This document shows positions 42,245 to 52,243 of a stretch of DNA of 64,000 bases, piece by piece. Below the pieces are notes generated by a model. That model did no database searches. It worked only from the letters and a program-made list of their open reading frames with translations, and had not been told where the DNA came from. The stretch is from Sulfurospirillum cavolei (GTDB lineage Bacteria > Campylobacterota > Campylobacteria > Campylobacterales > Sulfurospirillaceae). A program made the position numbers and the translations under genes. The stretch lies in contig NZ_AP014724.1 in assembly GCF_001548055.1 (NCBI RefSeq), positions 930,001-994,000 of the forward strand, read 5' to 3'. Every line of letters starts with the position of its first letter. Position 1 is the first letter of the stretch.

Positions 42245-44209
42245 ATGAAAAAACTCAAAGGTTTCCGCGGGAAGTATTTTAGCCTAGCGGCGATACTGGC
42301 TTTAAACGCGACGATTGCGCTTGCCCAAGAAGGACAAAGCGTCGTCGATAACGAAAAGCAACTCAGTACGTCTAAAGCCGAAGCTTCCTCCGAGACGACG
42401 GAACTGCTTGAAGAGACAAGCGCACCCGTTTTGGTCGTCTCAAAAAAGATCAAAGCTCAAAAGTCTGAAGTCTACACCGCTTCTAAATCCTTGGTCAGTG
42501 CGACCAACGTCACCGATAATGTCAGCATTATCACCTCCGAAGAACTCTCTTTAAAAGGCATTTCTACTGTTGTTGAAGCGCTCAATACCATTCCGGGCAT
42601 CAGCTTTACCGCAAACGGGGGGCAAGGCAAGTCTTCAAGCCTCTTTATACAAGGCATGGGCAATAAATACACACTTCTTATGGTAGACGGCGTACGTTAC
42701 AATGATCCAAGCAATACTTCCGGTGCCGATTTTAGCCATCTTCTCATTCAAGATATTGAGCGTATCGAAGTGATTAAGGGAGCGCAAAGCGGTATTTGGG
42801 GAGCAGATGCGGCGGCGGGCGTCGTCAATATTATTACGAAAAAAGCGCAAAGCGGAACGCATGCGAGTGCAGGCGTTGAAATCGGAAGCTACGGGTATCA
42901 AAACGTTCATACTTCCGTGTCTCATAAAACCGATAAATTTGATGTCATGCTTACGGTTCAACGGGTGCTTGAAGACGGTTTTAGCGCATATGCGCCTCAC
43001 GGAGAAGACATCGATCGTTTTGAAGACGATCCTTACCGCAATACGACGATTAACCTAAAAGCGGGTTATTGGATTGATGAGCGTAACCGCATTGAAGCTG
43101 GGTATCACGACATTAACGCATTTAATCACTATGACGGTTCAGATCCTTTGACGTATGCGATGGATCCAAATTCGATAGAGCGAAGCGATTTTCGCCAACG
43201 CTCAGGTTATGTTAGCTATCACTATTTGATTGCCGATCATACGATCGAGACAACGCTTTCCCAAAGCAATTTTACAAAGAAAAATTTAGATGCGACGTGG
43301 GGATTGAACGACTATGAGGGCAAAGTTCCTTCCATAGAGATCAAGGATACGTGGAAATACGCCGATAACGCCAATATGGTTTTAGGAACGTCGTACGAAA
43401 AACGAGAACTCAATTATACTTCTATCGGCGATAGCGAAAAAGAACGCGACGAGCATTCTAAAGCCTTATTTTGTAATAATACCAATCGATTTGGAAATAT
43501 TGTACTTAACGAAGCGTTACGTTACGATAGTTTTAGCGCGTTTGACGATAAAGCAACCGGAAAAATCGGCGCAAAATACCTTGTGAACGATCAATGCGAC
43601 GTTTATGCCAATTATGCGACAGCCTATAAAACGCCTTCGATGCTGGATATGATTAATCCGTGGGGAACGGCGAATTTTACCCTAAAGCCGGAGACGATTC
43701 AAAGTTTTAATGCCGGAATTCGCTATGCCGGTTTTAATATGAATTTTTTTAGAAATGAAATTGAAGATTTGATCAGTTGGGTCGGATACGGAAACGTCAA
43801 TATCGACGGTACGTCAGTGTTTAAAGGTGTCGAGCTTTCTTATGAACACCAGCTTTTTCAAACCTTGCTGGCGGGAGCGAATTATACGTACGTAGATGCA
43901 AAAGATAAAAACGATGCACGGCTCCCTAACGTTCCACGATACCAAACAACGTTTTATACCACGTATATGCCTGTTAAACAGGTGGCTTGGACGTTGAACG
44001 GAACTTACGTCGGATCGCGTCAAGACGGTTTTACGACACATGAAACCGGCAATTATTTTGTCGCTAATACCAAAATGACGTACCATATCGATAAAACATG
44101 GGACGTGTACGTAAAAGTCAACAACCTCTTCGATCGTTACTATCAAACGGTATACGGATACGCATCGGCGGAACGAAGTTATTATGCCGGTGTTGAGGCG
44201 AAATTCTAA
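42245..44209 (+). CDS. TonB-dependent outer-membrane receptor (BtuB/CirA-like)
   Basis: 654 residues. A signal peptide ends about residue 28 (A-L-A). Residues ~55-190 form the plug with V-S-I-I-T-S-E-E-L, I-P-G-I-S-F, I-Q-G-M-G-N-K-Y-T-L-L-M-V-D-G-V-R and I-E-R-I-E-V-I-K-G-A-Q-S; the barrel follows and ends in Y-Y-A-G-V-E-A-K-F with the terminal aromatic residue. It imports a scarce ligand (siderophore, haem, cobalamin or other) using TonB energy. The length and the L-M-V-D-G-V-R wording favour the BtuB/Cir group. TTTTTAAGGAG precedes ATG. The next gene overlaps by one base. Confidence 0.88.
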   Translation: MKKLKGFRGKYFSLAAILALNATIALAQEGQSVVDNEKQLSTSKAEASSETTELLEETSAPVLVVSKKIKAQKSEVYTASKSLVSATNVTDNVSIITSEELSLKGISTVVEALNTIPGISFTANGGQGKSSSLFIQGMGNKYTLLMVDGVRYNDPSNTSGADFSHLLIQDIERIEVIKGAQSGIWGADAAAGVVNIITKKAQSGTHASAGVEIGSYGYQNVHTSVSHKTDKFDVMLTVQRVLEDGFSAYAPHGEDIDRFEDDPYRNTTINLKAGYWIDERNRIEAGYHDINAFNHYDGSDPLTYAMDPNSIERSDFRQRSGYVSYHYLIADHTIETTLSQSNFTKKNLDATWGLNDYEGKVPSIEIKDTWKYADNANMVLGTSYEKRELNYTSIGDSEKERDEHSKALFCNNTNRFGNIVLNEALRYDSFSAFDDKATGKIGAKYLVNDQCDVYANYATAYKTPSMLDMINPWGTANFTLKPETIQSFNAGIRYAGFNMNFFRNEIEDLISWVGYGNVNIDGTSVFKGVELSYEHQLFQTLLAGANYTYVDAKDKNDARLPNVPRYQTTFYTTYMPVKQVAWTLNGTYVGSRQDGFTTHETGNYFVANTKMTYHIDKTWDVYVKVNNLFDRYYQTVYGYASAERSYYAGVEAKF

Positions 44210-44769
44210 TGAAACTAAACCTACGACCTTACTTATGGTATAAACTGCTCAATTCCCTCTTTTTCGGCGTAACGGTCGGGAGTGTTTTTGTGTTGTATAC
44301 GCCGCTTGAGCCTTCGGTGTTTTCTTTGGGCGGTATCGCTTTGGCGATCGGGTTGTTGGTTGTGGCAAAATTTTACGAGAAGATGATGAATCTTCTCGTA
44401 TTTTACCGCGTTTCGCTGCTCGTCGAAGTCGTAACGCTGTGGAGTGTTTTGGCGTTTTTAGCGTTTAAGATGAGTTATCTCAACGCTTTATTTATCTACC
44501 TTTCGTACCAAACGATTTTCGTCTTCGGCGGCTATCTCATCCGTATCGAAACCTTGGCGTTAAAGCGTACCTCATTGCTCTCTCTTGCCGACGTTATGAA
44601 ACAAAAAGGCTACCTGATCGGTATGATCGTTGCCTATCTTTTTTACAAAGCCCTCGAATGGTGCGGTACGACGCAGAAAATAGAACAAGTTTACGCATTG
44701 CATGTTTTGCTTTTAGTGCTCCAAATCGCTATTATCGTATCGGTTTTGAAATCCTTTCGCCAAAGATAA
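44209..44769 (+). CDS. Small multi-pass membrane protein coupled to the TonB receptor
   Basis: 186 residues starting in the last base of the receptor's stop (TAATG), so co-translated. Five or six hydrophobic helices with little between them; the N-terminus L-W-Y-K-L-L-N-S-L-F-F-G-V-T-V-G-S and the long helix pair resemble half of a major-facilitator-type permease, but it is too short for a complete one. I do not recognise the family. Its coupling suggests it helps carry the receptor's ligand over the inner membrane. Confidence 0.7.
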   Translation: MKLNLRPYLWYKLLNSLFFGVTVGSVFVLYTPLEPSVFSLGGIALAIGLLVVAKFYEKMMNLLVFYRVSLLVEVVTLWSVLAFLAFKMSYLNALFIYLSYQTIFVFGGYLIRIETLALKRTSLLSLADVMKQKGYLIGMIVAYLFYKALEWCGTTQKIEQVYALHVLLLVLQIAIIVSVLKSFRQR

Positions 44770-44828
44770 GCTTCCCTTTTACAAAGATAGATTACAATCA
44801 AAGTAATTTTTTCATTTAAGGATTATGC

Positions 44829-46721
44829 TTGCATCGCGCGGACAATACGCTTTTTCACCTTTTCCTGAGCGTCTGTGAACGCTATAAAGATCACAAAGCC
44901 TTTATTTACAACGTTGCCGATCAGGAGTTTGAAGTCACGTACGCTAAACTCTTTGACGACGTTTTAGTGCTCTCTCGGGCTTTTAAAGCCAAAAAAATCG
45001 ACAAAAATTCTAAAGTTATGTTGCTTTGCGACAATCGTTACGAGTGGATCGTAACCGATATGGCGTTGCTTTCGCTCGGTGCGATCAGTATTCCCAGAGG
45101 GTGCGACACGCCTACGCAGGAGTTGGCGTTTATCCTTTCGCACTCCGAAGCCGATTTTTTGATCGTCGAAAACGAAAAAACGTATACTCAACACGAAGCT
45201 ATGCTCAAAAATCAAGAACTCAAAGCGATTTTCATCGTCGAAGCACCCAAAGTGCATTCGCTTCTTAATCATCTTTATTCTTACAATGACCTTTTAAAAG
45301 ACAAAACCGTTTATCAAGACGACATCGACGCGTTCAAGAAGCAAAAAGAGCGTTTGAGCGAGACGGATACCTTGACGCTGATTTATACGTCCGGAACGAC
45401 CGGTACGCCCAAAGGCGTCGTATTGAGCCACCAAAACGTGATGTACAACGTTCGCGAACTTCCTCCGCTCATTGCGTTGCAAAGCGAAGACGTATGGGTT
45501 TCGATCTTACCTTCGTGGCATATTTTCGAGCGTGCCGCCGAGTACGTCGCGATGTCGCACGGGTGTTGCATCGTTTACTCGACGCTAAAGACGTTTGCGG
45601 CGGATTTGGAACGCTATAAACCGACGATCGTCGCGACGGTTCCGAGGCTTTGGGAGTCGATGTATACGAAAATCAATACGACCTTAGAGAAAAAAGACCC
45701 CAAAAAAGCAAACATTTTTAAAAAACTCGTTGCGATTTCATCGGCGTACAATCGTGCGGATCGCATTCTCAAAGATCAATTGCCCTGTTTTAAAAAGCCT
45801 TCTTTTTGGTTGACATGTCGTACGAAAATACCTGCTTTTTTCCAACGTCTTTTGCTAGCACTCCCCAATCGCTTTGCCAAAAAAAAGCTCTCTTTGGTGC
45901 AAGAAAAATTCGGCGGAAGACTACGCCTTGCCGTGAGCGGCGGCGGTACTTTGTCCGATTTTCTCGATGAATGGATCGATGCGATCGGCATTCGTATCGT
46001 TAACGCCTACGGTATGAGCGAATGTGCGCCGACGATTGCGGGACGTTCGGTCTTGTGCGACACTTTTTCGACGCTAGGTCCTGTCGTACCTCGAACGCAA
46101 ATTCGCATCGTCTCAAAAGACGGGGTATATTTAGGTGCGGGTGAAGTCGGCGAAATATGGGTCAAAGGCGAGCAGGTCATGAGCGGTTATTATAAAAACC
46201 CCGAAGAAAATGCCAAAAGTTTTAGCGAAGAAGGCTTTTTCAAAACGGGTGATTTGGGAAAACTGACGCTAAAAAATGAACTCGTCATTACGGGACGTTC
46301 CAAAGAGATTATCGTGCTTGCCAACGGCGAAAACGTCGATCCGAGCCGTATCGAGTCGACGCTTTCGATGTTGCCCTTCATTACCGATACGATTTTGGTC
46401 GGACATGCCAAAAAAGGTTTGGGTGCGCTGATCGTACCCGATTTTGAAAAACTCAAAGTCTATGTGGCGGAGCATTTCGATAAAGCGGTTCAAACGATCG
46501 AGCAGGTGATGGAAGACAAGCAAATCGTCGCGAAACTGAAAGGCGAAATGAACGAACTTTTACACCATACCAAAGGATTTAAACCTTTTGAAACGCTGCA
46601 AAATATCCACTTTCTGGACAAAGAATTTACCGTGGGAGAAGAGTTGACCAATACGCTTAAAAAGAAGCGACATGTGATCGAGAAAAAGTATCAAGAAATT
46701 ATTGATAAGTTTATACATTAA
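44829..46721 (+). CDS. AMP-dependent synthetase, long-chain acyl-CoA ligase type
   Basis: 630 residues from TTG 44829, with AAGGA seven bases upstream; the ATG at 44825 is in another frame. Adenylation motifs: L-I-Y-T-S-G-T-T-G-T-P-K-G-V (phosphate loop), I-L-P-S-W-H-I-F-E-R, Y-G-M-S-E-C-A-P, F-K-T-G-D-L-G and the late G-R-S-K-E-I-I-V-L-A-N-G-E-N. The insert of about 70 residues in the middle (K-K-P-S-F-W-L-T) fits FadD15/FAA1-like 'big' ligases. It activates a fatty acid to acyl-AMP and then acyl-CoA or acyl-ACP. With no beta-oxidation genes nearby, recycling of membrane fatty acids is likelier than degradation. Confidence 0.87.
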   Translation: MHRADNTLFHLFLSVCERYKDHKAFIYNVADQEFEVTYAKLFDDVLVLSRAFKAKKIDKNSKVMLLCDNRYEWIVTDMALLSLGAISIPRGCDTPTQELAFILSHSEADFLIVENEKTYTQHEAMLKNQELKAIFIVEAPKVHSLLNHLYSYNDLLKDKTVYQDDIDAFKKQKERLSETDTLTLIYTSGTTGTPKGVVLSHQNVMYNVRELPPLIALQSEDVWVSILPSWHIFERAAEYVAMSHGCCIVYSTLKTFAADLERYKPTIVATVPRLWESMYTKINTTLEKKDPKKANIFKKLVAISSAYNRADRILKDQLPCFKKPSFWLTCRTKIPAFFQRLLLALPNRFAKKKLSLVQEKFGGRLRLAVSGGGTLSDFLDEWIDAIGIRIVNAYGMSECAPTIAGRSVLCDTFSTLGPVVPRTQIRIVSKDGVYLGAGEVGEIWVKGEQVMSGYYKNPEENAKSFSEEGFFKTGDLGKLTLKNELVITGRSKEIIVLANGENVDPSRIESTLSMLPFITDTILVGHAKKGLGALIVPDFEKLKVYVAEHFDKAVQTIEQVMEDKQIVAKLKGEMNELLHHTKGFKPFETLQNIHFLDKEFTVGEELTNTLKKKRHVIEKKYQEIIDKFIH

Positions 46722-46722
46722 C

Positions 46723-46749
46723 CCTCTTGTAAACGTATTTTGCAAGAGG
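46723..46749 (+). terminator. Hairpin after the acyl-CoA ligase gene
   Basis: CCTCTTG-N13-CAAGAGG directly after the stop; inner A/T bases may extend the stem. There is no U-tract, so termination would be weak. Confidence 0.4.
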
Positions 46750-46838
46750 TAAAGGCACCAAAGGCGTGTGGATTTTTAAGATGATCCGGTGTGCGTCGTC
46801 TTTAGCGTTTGGCAAAAATCGTATTCAAAGGATAAACG

Positions 46839-48233
46839 ATGGCAAAAGTGACGAGTTACGGTGCGGCCTCTACGGTCACGGGTTCGTGTCATTTATTGGA
46901 TGTAAGTTCGGTACGGATTTTAATCGATTGCGGTATGATCCAAGGAGCGCAATGGAGGGATAATTATGCCCCTTTGGGGTTTGATGCCGCGAGTATCGAT
47001 TATCTGATCTTGACCCATGCGCATAACGACCATATCGGGCGCGTTCCCAAATTGGTCAAAGAGGGCTTTCGCGGCGAGATCATTGCCACGGAAGCAACCT
47101 TGGATATTGCGTATATTATGTTGCTCGACAGTGCCGCGCTTTTGGAAGAAGAGTACCAAACCCAACTTAAAAAAGCGTTGCGCAGAGGCGAAGAAAACAG
47201 CGTGCAAGAGCCGCTTTACACCAAAGAACATGTCGAAATGGTTTTTGCGCGAAAAATGCGTCGAGTCGCGTACGAGCAGACCATAGCCCTTGCACCGTTT
47301 CTAAAGATCACGTTGCACAATGCGGGGCACATTATGGGGAGTGCTTACGTGAACGTCGAATACGAAGAAGAAGATGTGCGCAAAAGCATTATTTTTTCAG
47401 GCGATTTGGGCAGTAAAAACAGGCTTTTACTCAATGCGCTTACGCCTGCATCGCATGCGCAAACCCTTTACCTCGAATCAACCTACGGCGATCGCGAACA
47501 CCGCTCCTTGGAAGAGAGCATTCGCGAATTTAAAGAGGCGATCACGCAAACTTTAGATGATGGCGGATGCGTCGTCATTCCTTCGTTTGCGCTTGAACGC
47601 ACCCAAGAGATTTTATGGCTATTGCATCAGATGCATCAAGAGGGTTCTTTGCGCAATTGCCGCGTCTTTTTAGACAGCCCTTTGGCAATCGAAGCCACGA
47701 AAATTTACCGCAAATATCCCGCACAGCTCAATCAGCCCGTAGGCTTACATGTCAGTCTCGGCGACGATCCGTTTTCGTTTCCCGAACTTGCTTTAACGCC
47801 GAAGAAAAAAGATTCGATCGAGATTAACGACGTGCAAAAACGTGCGATTATTATTGCCGGAAGCGGTATGTGTACGGGCGGACGCGTGTTACACCATCTT
47901 AAACAGCGTATTTGGAATCCGAAAAATGCCGTAATCTTCGTCGGTTTTCAAGTCCAAGGAACGCTGGGCAGAGAGATTATCGATCACGAACCGTTCGTGC
48001 GTATTTACGGCGAAGATATTAAAGTGCGAGCTAAAATTCATACGATCAACGGCTTTTCCGCGCATGCGGATCGTGCCGACATGTCGGCGTGGATTGCTCC
48101 GATGGAGGGCTTGCATACGATCTATTTAATTCACGGCGAAATCGACAAAATGGAGCTTTTCAAAGCCTATCTTCACGAACGTACGCAGGCAAAAATTCAT
48201 ATCGTGAAACCCGCCGAAACGATTTATATTTAG
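46839..48233 (+). CDS. Metallo-beta-lactamase/beta-CASP RNA-processing exonuclease-like protein
   Basis: 464 residues. Zinc motif 2 is T-H-A-H-N-D-H-I-G-R, with further ligands in N-A-G-H-I-M-G-S-A and S-G-D-L-G; the beta-CASP region has F-A-L-E-R-T-Q-E and I-I-A-G-S-G-M-C-T-G-G-R, and the RMMBL end contains G-F-S-A-H-A-D-R. Size and layout match the Ysh1/CPSF-73-like bacterial group rather than the larger RNase J. It should cut or trim RNA in the cytoplasm. AAAGGA stands before ATG. It has no operon partner. Confidence 0.9.
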   Translation: MAKVTSYGAASTVTGSCHLLDVSSVRILIDCGMIQGAQWRDNYAPLGFDAASIDYLILTHAHNDHIGRVPKLVKEGFRGEIIATEATLDIAYIMLLDSAALLEEEYQTQLKKALRRGEENSVQEPLYTKEHVEMVFARKMRRVAYEQTIALAPFLKITLHNAGHIMGSAYVNVEYEEEDVRKSIIFSGDLGSKNRLLLNALTPASHAQTLYLESTYGDREHRSLEESIREFKEAITQTLDDGGCVVIPSFALERTQEILWLLHQMHQEGSLRNCRVFLDSPLAIEATKIYRKYPAQLNQPVGLHVSLGDDPFSFPELALTPKKKDSIEINDVQKRAIIIAGSGMCTGGRVLHHLKQRIWNPKNAVIFVGFQVQGTLGREIIDHEPFVRIYGEDIKVRAKIHTINGFSAHADRADMSAWIAPMEGLHTIYLIHGEIDKMELFKAYLHERTQAKIHIVKPAETIYI

Positions 48234-48327
48234 GCGGCTTTAGGTCGATTTTGCTCGAAGTTTAGTAAAAAGAGGGTACAATAGTAAAATCTTAGAGTGA
48301 ATTTTTATTGAATAAAATGGGCGTCTT

Positions 48328-51231
48328 ATGAAAACGTTTTTACACAAAGTCTCTTTACTCCAATCTTTGATCGTGATGATCGTGATTGCGCTCATCGTGC
48401 CGATACCGGTTGCGACCTTGATTTACGTGAACAGTACGTTTCCTTCCAAGCAAGAAGAACAAAATACGCTCAACACGAAAAAATTCGACTTCTCCTCGGC
48501 GATTTTCGCCGAGTCGCTTTGGAACTACTATCCCGAACTCGGTCAAACGATGCTCGATCAACTTCTTTTGGATCAAAATATCCAATTTGTTCGAGTCCGC
48601 GATAACGACGAAAAACTGTTTTTGATGTGGGAGTTGCCTCAACAAAACCCTGCCGATACGCTGGTTTTACGCAAAGTGTTGAAAAAAGACGACGTCGCGA
48701 TCGGAACTTTGGAGATGGGTTTTAAACGCATCGATCTGATCGAGTCGATCGTTAAAGATATGCGGTTGTTCGGCTCTATGATTTTGCTTCAGATTCTTTT
48801 TCTCGTGAGCGTGATTTCACTGATTTACTACTACAAGGTCTTAAAACCGATCAAGCGGTTGGTCGCGCATTCGCATCTTTTGGCGGCACAAAAGTTGGAC
48901 GAGCCCTTTGAGTGGGAGGAAAACGACGAAATCGGTTTGCTAGGACATTCGCTCGATCAAACGCGCATCAAGCTTCAACATCTTTTTAAGGTACTTCAAA
49001 AAGAGAACGAACGTTTGGATGAGAAGGTCAAGCAACGCACGCAAGAGTTAGAAGACGCCAGTCGTTATAAATCGGAATTTTTAGCCAATATGAGCCATGA
49101 AATCCGAACGCCGATGAACGCCGTCATGGGAATGTCGCATCTGCTCGGTAAAACGGCAATGAGCCCCGTACAGCAAAACTACGTTTCAAAGATCAAAGAG
49201 GCTTCTTCGTTACTGCTTCGTATTATTAACGATATTTTAGATTTTTCGAAAATCGAAGCGGGAAAGATGGACGTCGAAGTCGTCGCGTTTGATTTGCATA
49301 AAGAGCTTAAAAAGAGTTGCTCTATCTTTTCGGTGCTCGCCAAAGAAAAAAACATCGACTTTCAATGTGATTTTATCGAGACCAATCGTTTTTTTAGGGG
49401 CGATCCGCATAAGATTATGCAAATCGTCAATAACTTTTTAAGCAACGCGATCAAGTTTACGTCCGAAGGCGGCGTGTTTTTAAGCGTTTGCGAAAACGTA
49501 CTCGACGAAGAGCGATCTTCTTTGAGTTTTAGCGTCAAAGATAGCGGTATCGGTATTGCCAAAGAGAAACAAAACCTTTTGTTTCAAGCCTTCTCGCAAG
49601 TCGACGCCTCGGTAACACGCAAACACGGCGGAACGGGTTTGGGACTTTACATTTGCGCGCAACTGGCTCAGATGATGCATGCAAAGATTGCTTTTACGAG
49701 TGAAGAGGGAAGGGGAAGCCTCTTTGCGTTCACGATTCCTTTAGGTGTTGCCAAAGGGATCGATCTTCATTCGGATAGTTCCAACGAACGCTCTTCTCCG
49801 CTTCACATTTTGTTGATCGAGGATTATAAGAAAACGGCGGATTATTTTAACGAGCTCGTGCGATCTTTCGGCTTTTTCATGAGCGTGATGAAAAGTAAAG
49901 ACGCTATTATTGAAGCGCTGCAACGTGCGCAAAGTCCCTATGACGTTTTAGTGATCGATCACGAACTTTCCCGCGGTAAAAACGGACTTGCGCTTTATGC
50001 TTCTTTGCTCAAAGAAACGCCTGTTGCATTGCCTCCGACGATTATGTTTTCGATGAACGACGATGCGGCGTTTCAAACAAACGTCAAGGCTTCGGGGATT
50101 CACGTCCTTTTGAAAAAACCGATTAATGCGTCGATGTTGTACGACGAACTGGTATCGCTTTGTACGATGCATACGAAAACGCCGCTTTTCGATCCTTCCA
50201 AAATCGATCTTTCCAAAAAACGTATTTTAGTCGTTGAAGACAATGAGATTAATTTGGACGTTGCCGTCTATCTTTTAAAAGAGACGCACGCTCAAGTCGA
50301 CACCGCCCGCAATGGACTCGAGGCGGTTGAAAAACTCCAAGAGTGCTCAACCGCTTACGATCTGATTTTAATGGATGTTCAGATGCCTATTATGGACGGG
50401 TTTGAAGCAACGCGTATGATTCGAAAAGAGCTCGATATTTTAACGCCGATCGTGGCGATGACGGCAAACGTAATGGTTCAAGATATTGAAAAATGTTTGA
50501 AGGCGGGTATGGACGCGCATATCGGTAAACCGTTCGAAGTCGAAGATTTTTACGGTACGCTTTTGGAAACCTTACATGTCAGCAGTACGGTTTCGCCCAA
50601 ACACCAAACGGCGGGCAAAGCCAAATACGAACACGTCTTCGATCCCAAAGAGGCAATTGCAAGACTTGGAGGCAACGAGACGTTATGGCGCAAAATTTTG
50701 AGTCGCTTTTACGAAACGTTTACGCATATGCCGCAAAAAATAGCTTCACTCTCTTCCGGCAACGATCGTGCCATGTTCGTCGATTACCTGCATACGCAAA
50801 AAGGATTGTGCGGGTCGTTGGGACTTTTTGCCTTAGAACATGCGCTTTTGGAAGCCGAAACGTTAGTGAAAACCGACCGACCGATCGAGCCTTCTTGTTT
50901 TGATAACATTATTGTAGCGCACCGTAACGCCGCACCCTTCGTAAACAAAGAGTATGAAAAGTTTGTCAACAATACGGCGTTACGCAACCCTTCATCGATC
51001 GAAAATGAGGCAGGGATTTTAGAACAAAAACAACACTTACAAGCGTTGCACGAAGCATTGGAGCAATCCAACGTTTCTAAAGTGCATGCGCTTCTTGAAA
51101 CGCTAACGCTCGATGCGGACTTAAAAGAAGATGAACGGTTTACGAAACTCTCTTTAGCCTGCAAACAATTTGATTTTGATGCGGCATTAGCGTATTTGCA
51201 AGAGCTTCGTCAGGAGAAAGAACATGGCTAA
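48328..51231 (+). CDS. Hybrid sensor histidine kinase with two receivers and HPt (BarA-like)
   Basis: 967 residues. Membrane helices near 12-32 and 145-165 enclose a periplasmic sensor of ~110 residues; HAMP and coiled coil follow; kinase core has phospho-His in M-S-H-E-I-R-T-P-M-N-A (about 262) and G-G-T-G-L-G-L-Y-I. Receiver 1 (about 490-610) is degenerate, keeping V-I-D-H-E-L as phospho-site; receiver 2 (about 630-745) is canonical (V-V-E-D-N-E, M-D-V-Q-M-P-I-M-D-G, H-I-G-K-P-F). An HPt domain with L-H-T-Q-K-G-L-C-G-S ends the protein. Phosphate should flow His-Asp-His-Asp to a separate regulator, most likely the overlapping HD-GYP response regulator. Confidence 0.9.
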   Translation: MKTFLHKVSLLQSLIVMIVIALIVPIPVATLIYVNSTFPSKQEEQNTLNTKKFDFSSAIFAESLWNYYPELGQTMLDQLLLDQNIQFVRVRDNDEKLFLMWELPQQNPADTLVLRKVLKKDDVAIGTLEMGFKRIDLIESIVKDMRLFGSMILLQILFLVSVISLIYYYKVLKPIKRLVAHSHLLAAQKLDEPFEWEENDEIGLLGHSLDQTRIKLQHLFKVLQKENERLDEKVKQRTQELEDASRYKSEFLANMSHEIRTPMNAVMGMSHLLGKTAMSPVQQNYVSKIKEASSLLLRIINDILDFSKIEAGKMDVEVVAFDLHKELKKSCSIFSVLAKEKNIDFQCDFIETNRFFRGDPHKIMQIVNNFLSNAIKFTSEGGVFLSVCENVLDEERSSLSFSVKDSGIGIAKEKQNLLFQAFSQVDASVTRKHGGTGLGLYICAQLAQMMHAKIAFTSEEGRGSLFAFTIPLGVAKGIDLHSDSSNERSSPLHILLIEDYKKTADYFNELVRSFGFFMSVMKSKDAIIEALQRAQSPYDVLVIDHELSRGKNGLALYASLLKETPVALPPTIMFSMNDDAAFQTNVKASGIHVLLKKPINASMLYDELVSLCTMHTKTPLFDPSKIDLSKKRILVVEDNEINLDVAVYLLKETHAQVDTARNGLEAVEKLQECSTAYDLILMDVQMPIMDGFEATRMIRKELDILTPIVAMTANVMVQDIEKCLKAGMDAHIGKPFEVEDFYGTLLETLHVSSTVSPKHQTAGKAKYEHVFDPKEAIARLGGNETLWRKILSRFYETFTHMPQKIASLSSGNDRAMFVDYLHTQKGLCGSLGLFALEHALLEAETLVKTDRPIEPSCFDNIIVAHRNAAPFVNKEYEKFVNNTALRNPSSIENEAGILEQKQHLQALHEALEQSNVSKVHALLETLTLDADLKEDERFTKLSLACKQFDFDAALAYLQELRQEKEHG

Positions 51232-52243
51232 AGTATTGGTAATCGAAGATACGCCCGAATATATCGAAATGTTGACGTCGCTTTTGAGCGATTATGAAGT
51301 TTATGCCGCCAAAGAGGGAAAAAAAGGCTTGGCGTTGGCGGAATCTATCGAACCCGATTTGATCTTACTCGACATCAATATGCCTCTCATGACTGGATAC
51401 GAAGTGTGCCGACGGTTGAAGCAAATGCAAAAAACCCGTGCAATTCCCGTGATTTTTTTAACCGCCAACGAAGGGTTGGAGTATGAAGAGATCGGTTTTA
51501 ACGTCGGTGCGGTGGATTATATATCCAAACCGTTCAATACCGCAATTTTAAGAGCACGGGTTAAAACCCATGTCGACCTTTACCGGTTACAGTCTTCCTT
51601 ACAACAGCAAGTCGACGAGCAAACCAAAGAGATTCAAAAACTGAACCATGAAATTACCTATATTTCGGCGTCTATCGCCGAATTAAAGTCAAAAGAGACG
51701 GGACAGCATTTAAGGCGGGTTGCCGAGTTTTGTTATCTTTTTTGCAAGTTTTTGGGTAAAGACGAAGCCGAATGTGAAAAAATTAAAATGGCGGCCGTGT
51801 TGCACGATATCGGCAAGGTCGGCATTAGCGACGAAATTTTAAACAAACCTTCCAAACTGGACGAGGACGAATGGGTTGTGATGAAAACCCACTCGATGTT
51901 GGGTTACGAGATGCTTGCGGATTCGGAATTTGAGATGATGCGCTTGGCGGCGGTTATCGCTTTGGAACACCATGAGCGATGGGACGGAGAGGGGTATCCT
52001 TACGGTAAAAAGGGCGAAGAAATTTCTTTAGTCGGACGTATTTGCGCCGTTGCGGACGTATTTGATTCATTGTTAGATAAACGCGTTTACAAAGAGCCGT
52101 GGGAAGAGAAAGCCGTCAAAGAGTATTTTGAGATGGCAAGCGGAACACAGTTCGATCCTAAAATCGCAACGCTTTTACTCGAAAATTTCGACATGTTCAT
52201 CTATACGTGGAAAGCACTTCAAACGGGAAAAATAGCATTATGA
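51224..52243 (+). CDS. Response regulator with HD-GYP cyclic-di-GMP phosphodiesterase domain
   Basis: 339 residues, overlapping the hybrid kinase by eight bases. Receiver (1-~120): I-E-D-T-P near the start, phospho-Asp in L-I-L-L-D-I-N-M-P-L-M-T-G, I-S-K-P-F. A coiled coil leads to the HD-GYP domain: V-L-H-D-I-G-K-V-G, then H-H-E-R-W-D-G-E-G-Y-P, so the GYP motif is intact. These enzymes break cyclic-di-GMP when phosphorylated. It most likely receives phosphate from the preceding kinase. Confidence 0.92.
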   Translation: MAKVLVIEDTPEYIEMLTSLLSDYEVYAAKEGKKGLALAESIEPDLILLDINMPLMTGYEVCRRLKQMQKTRAIPVIFLTANEGLEYEEIGFNVGAVDYISKPFNTAILRARVKTHVDLYRLQSSLQQQVDEQTKEIQKLNHEITYISASIAELKSKETGQHLRRVAEFCYLFCKFLGKDEAECEKIKMAAVLHDIGKVGISDEILNKPSKLDEDEWVVMKTHSMLGYEMLADSEFEMMRLAAVIALEHHERWDGEGYPYGKKGEEISLVGRICAVADVFDSLLDKRVYKEPWEEKAVKEYFEMASGTQFDPKIATLLLENFDMFIYTWKALQTGKIAL